The notes below the pieces were generated by a model. It saw only the letters and a program-made list of their open reading frames with translations. It had not been told where the DNA came from and did not search any database. A stretch of 64,000 nt of DNA from Misgurnus anguillicaudatus (Eukaryota > Chordata > Actinopteri > Cypriniformes > Cobitidae), in NCBI RefSeq assembly GCF_027580225.2, contig NC_073346.2:9760001-9824000 (forward strand), read 5' to 3'. This document shows, one piece after another, positions 55,886 through 64,000 of the stretch; within the stretch, counting starts at the first letter, position 1, and each line of letters opens with the position of its first letter. The position numbers and the translations under genes are program-made.

Positions 55886-56563
55886 ATTAGAAAACCTTGT
55901 GCATGTGGATTTACACAGTACATATTTTCATAATCTATCACAGTCTATGAGTCGCCTGCATCATTAGTCTTAAAGAGACCATATTATGCAAAATCCACTT
56001 TTGCAAGGTGTTTAGACATAAATGTGTCTTGGCAGTGTGTGAAAGCAACAACCCTACAATGAAAAAAAATCACCCACTCCTTTTTTTAATCCCCATTAAA
56101 CCAAAGCAGTCTCATTAGACATGCTGTTTGATTCTCTTGTTATTGTGATGTCACACTGATAAAGTCCCACCCACAGCCAGTGACTGACTGGTTAATTTTA
56201 CCCAAATGCTTTTCTAAATGTGTTTGTTAGCACACTGTAGTACAAATATGGCTAAAGATACTTTTTGTCCAAGACTATTGAAAGGAATCAGATCGATTTT
56301 TAACCAAAAACAATAGCTCATTTGCATTTAACCTCTCGACGCGCACTAGCTAGGGGGCGGGATGACGTCAGTTTTTTTTAACGCTGCTAACAATATCTAT
56401 ATAGGCCACTGTCTACAAACATTAATAATATTAACATTACTATACATCATTTAAAAGGTTTAGCATCAGTGTATGGTCTCTCAGTGTTTCTGCTATATAC
56501 ATTCTACCGTGGCGGCCCGCCATGCCTAAAACATCCCCGCCACGCCTGCGGTTGTGGATAGAA

Positions 56564-56770
56564 GGGATACAGCAAACGAAATCTCGCTGGATGACCACTG
56601 TTTTATCCTAGTCCTTCAACCAAACCCAACTCTAAACACAAAATTTCACACGATTGTAGGATGTATTTGTATCTCATTTAGCCAGAGCCGCTGTTTTCAT
56701 CCTAATAATCCTACCTCCAAATCTAATCCTTAACTTTTAGGCATTTGCTGTATCCCTTCTAGACAAAACC
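56564..56770. mobile_element. 'GGGATACAGCAAACG' miniature element
   Basis: GGGATACAGCAAACGAAATC is mirrored by GGCATTTGCTGTATCCCTTC, with ATCCTAGTCC and CCAAACCCAACTC between. Second copy at 34311-34531. Confidence 0.75.
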
Positions 56771-58088
56771 CACGGCGGCAGCTCGCAAAAAAGCTATAGA
56801 AATGTCCGCCCTGCCAGACTGGCTGTCTTAGAAATAAATTCCTTTCTGGATTCGCGTTGTTAACTCATTTATAAATAAATCTCCTAAAGGATCATAATTT
56901 CTTATATGGGTTTAGTTTAATAAACAAATAGATTTAAATCAACAGAGGATGATTAGGCTACGTTTTGAGAAATAATAATAAAATAAATAAGCCTTTACGA
57001 AATATGTTACACTTAAATAATAATTAAATTGACAAAACGAATAAAAAAGTATTTGAGTTTCTGTTTTTTTTGTGACGCGCTGACCAAAGCAGCAGAACGC
57101 ACGTCATGTTTTTAATGATTTTAAATAAGCACAAAGTTTTCTCCTTATTGTGAGTTTACACAAATAAAAATACATCATTTGAAGTTTCGAATATTGTTTT
57201 ACTTTTATCTTTATGAATATAAATTTAGGGTAATTAAGGGTGCAAGGTCATCACGCATTTGATGTTCACCGGCGCATATACACGGACGCAGCAGCGCAGG
57301 GCTGCGAGAAAAGACATTATTAAACTTTCGATTTAACATATTACGAGTTTTTTGGACATTCATTTGGAATCACTGTACTCATATTATCAACTTATCTGGC
57401 CATTAGTTATTCAGAATATATGCTATAAGCGCAGTAGCACGCTGCTGACCGCAGCTGTCAATCAATCTTCTGTGCTTCAGATCGACACTCGGTTTCACAT
57501 TAAATGATATGATATTTGTCCAAAAACAAAAGGCTAAATACTGAATACTACTTATATGCGACTGCAAGACATTAATAGTCGAATCTGTTTGTAAGGAAAC
57601 TTACATTATTCCCGTGGAAGAGAAGAACGTTGGTAATAGAAACTTGAGGCAGACGGTGAGACTGTTTTATCTGTTTTCAGACGAAACAGCAGGGTCGGGG
57701 TACCCGCGGGTGAACCGCATAATATTTGATGTAACGGGTGTAATAATAGGCTTTTCGCGCGTCATTTGCGTTGTAGATGCAGGTCGGGACTCAATAGACA
57801 AGAGTAAAATGCGGGTCTAACATCCAAGACCAAAATTCGACTCGTTTTTAAATGGCCCCGTGCTTTGTGTTTAAGATCTGTCTGAAGACCGTTAAAGGTT
57901 TCTATTCAACTGCGCGATTTGCGGTGTGACCGGCTCGGGGTCTTTATGTCAAATGGTCCGGGTGTAAAATAAAATTGCTGCTGATGGATGTTCGGTTAAT
58001 CACAGTGGTGCGGATTATCAAACAGGACTGTGCGTGAGTTTGCAACAGCTCTGTAACGCTAAACACGAGCACAACTTGCAATGCACAC

Positions 58089-59290
58089 TAGGGGTGGAAC
58101 AATACATGTATTCGTTTCGAACCGAATCGGTACGGGGGTCACGGTTCGGTGCATGAATTTAAACGGAGAATACACGGTATGAAAATAAAAAAAACTTGCG
58201 TGCAAAATAATTAATGTAATGCATAACTACTGTTAGATACGCGGGTTCTTTATGGACAGCTAATCTGTTGCCCCGCTTTAGCTCTGAAGCTCTGATTGGC
58301 GCCAATGCAGCCGAGCTCCGCCTATGTATGTCTACATTCTGGCACTCTGCAGTTTTTTGTCACGTCGACGCCAGTCCAGTCAGTGAATGAGCAGCCGATA
58401 GCGAGTATGGCAAGTGGTGTTCCACAAGAGTAGACGTTCCGCCAGCCTCTTTAAGATCGCAAGTTTGGCAAAACTTCAGTTTTCCAGTCAGTTACAATAG
58501 TACAGGCGAGAGATTGGTGGAAAAGACGAGGACTTTGCATCGCCGTTGTTCAGCAGTTGTTAGGTATGTGAGTGGAAATACATCTAATCAGGGCTCTCAA
58601 GTCTCACGCATTCACCTTGACAAACACGCATTTCAGTCAGTTCAAACGCCACACTTTGTATTTCTCACGCTGAGAAGTAGGAGATAAATGGTCCTGCTAT
58701 ATACAACAGTCATACGCAGGGCAGTTCTGTCGAGTTCAGCTGCTTTTAGTTTTTTAAGCGTGCTCAACTTTACGCAGCGCCATCAGCGTCAGAGTACCGC
58801 GAGAAATCTTGCGGAGGAGGCTGATTTCAAATCGCTCTCGCGTTACTCTGACGTCATCCACTTGTCGTTTCTTGCAGCGCCTCGTGAAGTCGTACACCCC
58901 TATTAATTCATCCTACAAGCCTATTTTTTTGTTCTTTAGTACATTAATATGAAATAAGGCCAAAATGTAATTTTAAAATGTATTTAGGTAACACTTGTAA
59001 TACATTTGAACCTATATTTGTATGAAAGATGAGTACAAGATTACTTAAAGAGGTATACATTTTTAAAATACGAGATAGTATGTTAAATGCATTTCAGTTC
59101 ATATTCATGACATCTCAAAATAACACTGATAAGGACACCTTTGTTTTTAAGATTAGCTTAAGTACTAAAAAAAATGCCTTCTTCATTTTTGTTTTGCTTT
59201 TCCCTCCATTGTACCGAAAGTGAATCGAACCGTGGCGCCTGAACCGAGGTACGAACCGAACCGGGACTTCTGTGTACCGTTCCACCCCTA
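58089..59290. mobile_element. hAT non-autonomous element, 1.2 kb
   Basis: The exact 8-bp duplication ATGCACAC (58081-58088 and 59291-59298) flanks ends TAGGGGTGGAACAATACA and TGTACCGTTCCACCCCTA. GAACCGAATCGG and CGAACCGAACCGG are mirrored inside. It carries a 58785-58905 segment related to the 49630 palindrome (TCTGACGTCATCC, TTTCTTGCAGCGCC). Confidence 0.94.
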
Positions 59291-59572
59291 ATGCACACTA
59301 CATTAAAACTACAATGAAATATCCGAACTACGTACGTAGCTATGTAACGTTTTTAAGAAAATACATTTTAGATCAAACATAGAAAAGCAATATGCTCTAA
59401 ATATAAGGAAAAGTAAAAGACAGCATGAAAATGATAAAAAATACATGTTAGTTTACTGTAGCCTATATTCTACTTAAAAAAAAAAAAAATGTACATTTAT
59501 AATCATCATGGGCGCCCCCTGCCGCCACAGCTGAAAAAAATCCTAGAGGAAACACTGTCTCTGTTTTGAGAT

Positions 59573-60055
59573 ACAGATGCTCTATTATTATAAATATAGT
59601 ATTTTGTGACAGAAGTCCAGATGACAACATGCAAAATATAAACGGACTTCTTACCTTTGTGTTGGTATAACTATCGTGAATCAAATCCAGTCTGTTTCAG
59701 ATGTGTGAATAATCCATGAAAACCGTCTAATAAAATACATCCAATGACCACAAATGCGTATAATCCATGAAATATAGATATATTGTCCATTGTTTACATC
59801 AGATTTCACATGAACGTCTTGTAATAGAATATAATATACAATCTGAGGACTATTTACATCGTAACACTTGTATATAAGATTACATTCTTTTTTAAACCCG
59901 CATTCAAACTTTGTTTTAAAAAGTAGGCGGGAGTATAATACATAACATCCAAACAGCGCTGTCAAATATCGTGACGTCATCTGACTCGCTCGTTCCTCCA
60001 ATGATTTCATAGACAAAACGTGCAGTCAATTAGATAACGAATCCAACGATCTTTG
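59573..60055 (-). mobile_element. repeat copy 2 (inverted relative of 49252-50835), empty site
   Basis: On the minus strand it reads ATGCGGG, TACGATGTAAATAGTCCTC, GTTCATGTGAAATCTGATG, CATCTGAAACAGACTGGATT, in the same order as 50520-50835. It lacks the 49419-50506 insertion (uninterrupted TTAA at 59916-59919). Confidence 0.75.
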
Positions 60056-60702
60056 TGTGACCTTTTATTTCCTGGTGTGGAAACTGCATTTTATATGCTT
60101 ACATAAGGATAAAAAATAATAAGATTGCATGTAAACAAAGACTTTAATTTTGGGGCTGACTGGCACTTAGAAAAGGCACTAGTCTTACAAAAACCCTTGC
60201 AAGAGCCTCATTTTTGGTCCTATTGACCTCAAACGTGAAACATAACTTCTTTAGACTTGTGGCTTTGGCATCATTGCATTTCTAGGTTTCACACACATAT
60301 TTATCATTAAGATTTTTAGTATGTTATGCAAAAAAAATTATTACAATGTACTTCAGCCTCTCTAACTTTTTTAAAATTTTTAACTGGAAAATGAAGCTCA
60401 AAGTGTCTTCTTTCTAATGATACCATAGTTATGCTTATACTTTAAATGGTTTAGTTAAAACAGCCCTTTTAGCAAAAGTAGGTATTTTCATGGTTTGGGC
60501 CAGAGTGAGGGTGCTTTTCGAGAGGTTAAAGGTACAGACATAAAAACAGAGCTTTTTTGCTCATGCCCAAATAGGGGCATTTTGTACATATTATAACAAT
60601 TGATCTGTGGTGTTGAGCTAAAACTTCATAGACACATTCTAGGCACACATGAGACTTATATTACATCTTGTAAAAATGGGCATAATAATATTTAACCTTT
60701 AA

Positions 60703-61865
<1,163 letters not shown>

Positions 61866-61919
61866 ATGACACTATTGTCATATTTCAACCAATTTTATCT
61901 TTATCTTTCTTAATTACTC

Positions 61920-62279
61920 ATTTTGTAAATGGGTCAGTGACAAAAACAAGATAGGAAATTCAAAAATCATTAAAAAAAAACTTGTTTTAAAAGCATGCAT
62001 CAGGTATATTCCAATGCACATAGTGTATTTATGTTGATTTCATGCAATAAAAATTACATTTGCACCATTTTTATGAAAGTTAAGACTGAATGGACCTGAA
62101 AATGTCCAATGGTGTAACCGCCAATTGCGCCAAAGAATGAGAAATATGAAATATTTTATCCACCTTGATGGCATGTAAGCGTAATCTTCATCATCATCAA
62201 AACAAACAAAAAACATTTTAAAATATCACACAAAAATACATTTTATTAGTTATTACTAAATGTAAATTTTAATGCGTTT
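61920..62279. other. repeat-like stretch left of the CACTGTAAAAAGT element
   Basis: TCCAATGGTGTAACCGCCAATT resembles an abundant cyprinid repeat, and 63230-63300 (ACCGGTTACACCACATTGAC) carries related words. The two may be halves of one element split by 62280-63112. Confidence 0.4.
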
Positions 62280-63112
62280 CACTGTAAAAAGTAATACTTA
62301 GATCTAACTTATAAAAAGTGAGGCAAGTGACTGCATGGGAAGTTTTAGGTTGAGTCAACTTTCAACCTTTTTTAAGTATATTGAACACACTAACATTACT
62401 TAATATGAATGCAATAAAATTGAGTTGAGTTAACTAATTGTGCTAGTATTACTCAGTTAGATAAACCTTTTTTTCTTGGTACAGGTAGCGTATTTATGGT
62501 TAGTTGTTGTTTTTTATGCCGTCAGATGAGGGCTAGAAACGTTTATTCAAACAACACACCCACTCAGTTTCGTTTTGGGCAGATGTAAAGCGCGACATAC
62601 TTCAGTATGCAGTCTATGCACAAGCACCAGTCTTCTGAACAATGGTAACTACAAAACTCAAAGAAGAAACAGAAACTCTTCCAAATATCGAAGATAAATG
62701 AACATTAAACACTAACAAGTCTTTCTTTTTAGTTAAAAACAAAACAAAAAAAGTTTCAATTCAAATTTCACTCTCCAAATGCAGTCCCATGCAAAGCATG
62801 CTGGGAACTGCAAGTCCACTGCCTAGTTAGTTGTGTTTACTCAAATAATTCATGTAGTTTTAACAATTAAAATTAAAATTAAAATTAATAAGTTAATTTT
62901 ATTTCTTACAAATTTAAATCGATTAAAGATAATAAAATTAAGTTGAATTTACTCAATAATGTGCTAATTTAGAATTAATAAATTTATTCCAATTTTTATT
63001 TTATTTTAACTCATATTTTGATTAAAAAAACAAGAATTAAATTTTTTTTAATACAGTTTACTCAATTTATTTTTTTTAAATCTACTAAGGCACAGAAACA
63101 CTTTTTACAGTG
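62280..63112. mobile_element. CACTGTAAAAAGT miniature element, 833 bp
   Basis: CACTGTAAAAAGT at 62280 is mirrored by ACTTTTTACAGTG ending at 63112. GTTGAGTTAACTAATT and AGTTGAATTTACTCAAT words lie in the arms, and CATGCAAAGCATGCTGGGAA is in the centre. Confidence 0.8.
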
Positions 63113-63837
63113 TTTGTAATATTTGTCCGGATCTTTGATAATTATGTAAAAATGTATGTAAAAAAACATATTACACTAAACTAGATGATTATATTTTATT
63201 CAACAATTTTTTTATGAATATATTTATATATAAAAAAATACTAGTTACACTAACTGGCACAGACCGGTTACACCACATTGACATTTTTGCAATTATTCCC
63301 CAAATATTCTTTCAAAATGAAATAAAACCAGAAATTTTAGACTTGGTCCTTAAAAAAGAATGTATGCAACTAATCTGCAAATTTATTTTGAAATTTTAAC
63401 TCTTTTACATTTAATTAAACCATACGGACACAAAATAATAACTTCACGTCATTGACCTGAATATGTCTTCTGTGATATTTATTCCTTTTTGTAAGAGGAG
63501 TATTGTGTATTTTCGGCACCATTACCTTCACCAAACAACACGTTTCCTGAACACTCCCCTTGTTATTATGTTTGGATGGTCAAGATACCCAACCAAACAA
63601 AACAATGTTTTGAAAGCACCACAAGTGATTGCATTTTTTTAAATACCACAACATATCAATGATTTATTTTGCATAATAAACAAAACAGCATTTGTTAAAA
63701 AGCATATTATTTTATAATCACATTATTATATATTACTTTAGTAAAATTGAATGTCTTGCTTAATTATTTATTTATTTATTTCGTCATGTCAATACATCAC
63801 ACTACACATAAAAATATATAGTGTATAAATCACAAGT

Positions 63838-63976
63838 AAAGGATAATGTATAGGCAGCAGGTTGTTATCGAAAATCCCCAACAGTGTGATCAGGACCCGG
63901 TGCGAAGCAGAAGGTCTTGAATCACACTAAAGAGGCTTATTTCGCGATAACAACCGGCTGCCTGTACATTATTGCG
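63838..63976. mobile_element. short palindromic element
   Basis: AATGTATAGGCAGCAGGTTG with TTATCG is mirrored by CGATAACAACCGGCTGCCTG with TACATT. About 140 bases with a CAGGACCCGGTG loop region. Confidence 0.8.
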
Positions 63977-64000
63977 CTTAATACATGGCTATTTACCTCA

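Larger units (their letters stand above)
56486..59568. mobile_element. hAT-like element, 3.1 kb, with insertions
   Basis: CAGTGTTTCTGC at the left and GAGGAAACACTG at the right are mirrored, followed inside by GTGGCGGC and GCCGCCAC. The flanks share TCTCT but no clean 8-bp duplication. A 68-codon ORF at 57614-57820 has no domain, and no transposase core was recognised. Confidence 0.55.
55970..60702. mobile_element. outer TTAA-flanked element, 4.7 kb with nested copies
   Basis: TTAA at 55970-55973 and 60699-60702. The left AAGAGACCATATTATGC and the right (reverse-complemented AAGGTTAAATATTATTATGC) are related ends of the 'CATATTATGCCC' family. The nest inside includes 56486-59568 and 58089-59290. 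Whether both ends belong to one insertion is an inference. Confidence 0.5.

Overview
The window reads as nuclear DNA of a teleost fish, most likely a cyprinid (carp/minnow group). The reasons are a vertebrate gene with small exons in large introns, an AT-rich background, and a dense load of repeats typical of cyprinid genomes: hAT miniature elements with 8-bp target duplications, TTAA-flanked elements, palindromic 'ACTGCAAAAAA' elements and a tRNA-derived SINE tail. The species call is an inference from repeat style only.

Only one host protein-coding gene is supported: the 3' end of cdkal1 (tRNA t6A37 methylthiotransferase) on the minus strand. Three consecutive coding exons are present, all phase 0: 44464-44547 and 38926-39090 (the TRAM domain region) and 16974-17129 (C-terminal tail with one membrane anchor, ending in a stop). 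A candidate poly(A) signal lies at 16577-16582. The introns are about 5.4 kb and 21.8 kb, and the next intron upstream continues past the right edge. The radical-SAM and MTTase exons are not in the window. Bases 1 to about 16570 are the downstream flank of the gene. In vertebrates this flank faces sox4, but sox4 is not in the window.

Layout: 1-5.2 kb is mostly unique flank with one palindromic element. From 5.2 to 15.2 kb is a repeat stack. It includes a solo LTR, a complete non-autonomous LTR element (7827-10490) with matched LTRs and a 5-bp target duplication, and a 27-bp minisatellite inside that element. 15.2-17.1 kb holds the gene end. 17.8-19.9 kb is a four-deep nest that includes a near-perfect hAT hairpin. 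20-25 kb and 28-30 kb are largely unique intron with enhancer-like stretches. 25-28 kb and 30-38 kb are again repeat stacks. 38.9-44.5 kb carries two exons with repeats between them. 45-47 kb and 49-60.7 kb are nested TTAA/hAT elements. 61.7 kb has a long GA microsatellite, and 62-64 kb has more miniature elements.

Nothing here amounts to a new gene system. The most notable points are the LTR element that has no pol region and carries an in-frame repeat array open on both strands; seven hAT insertions whose 8-bp duplications can be read directly; one TTAA insertion confirmed by an empty site in a related copy 10 kb away; and several homeodomain-core-rich unique stretches that are candidate long-range enhancers. 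All repeat and motif calls were made by eye, so similarity levels are approximate.
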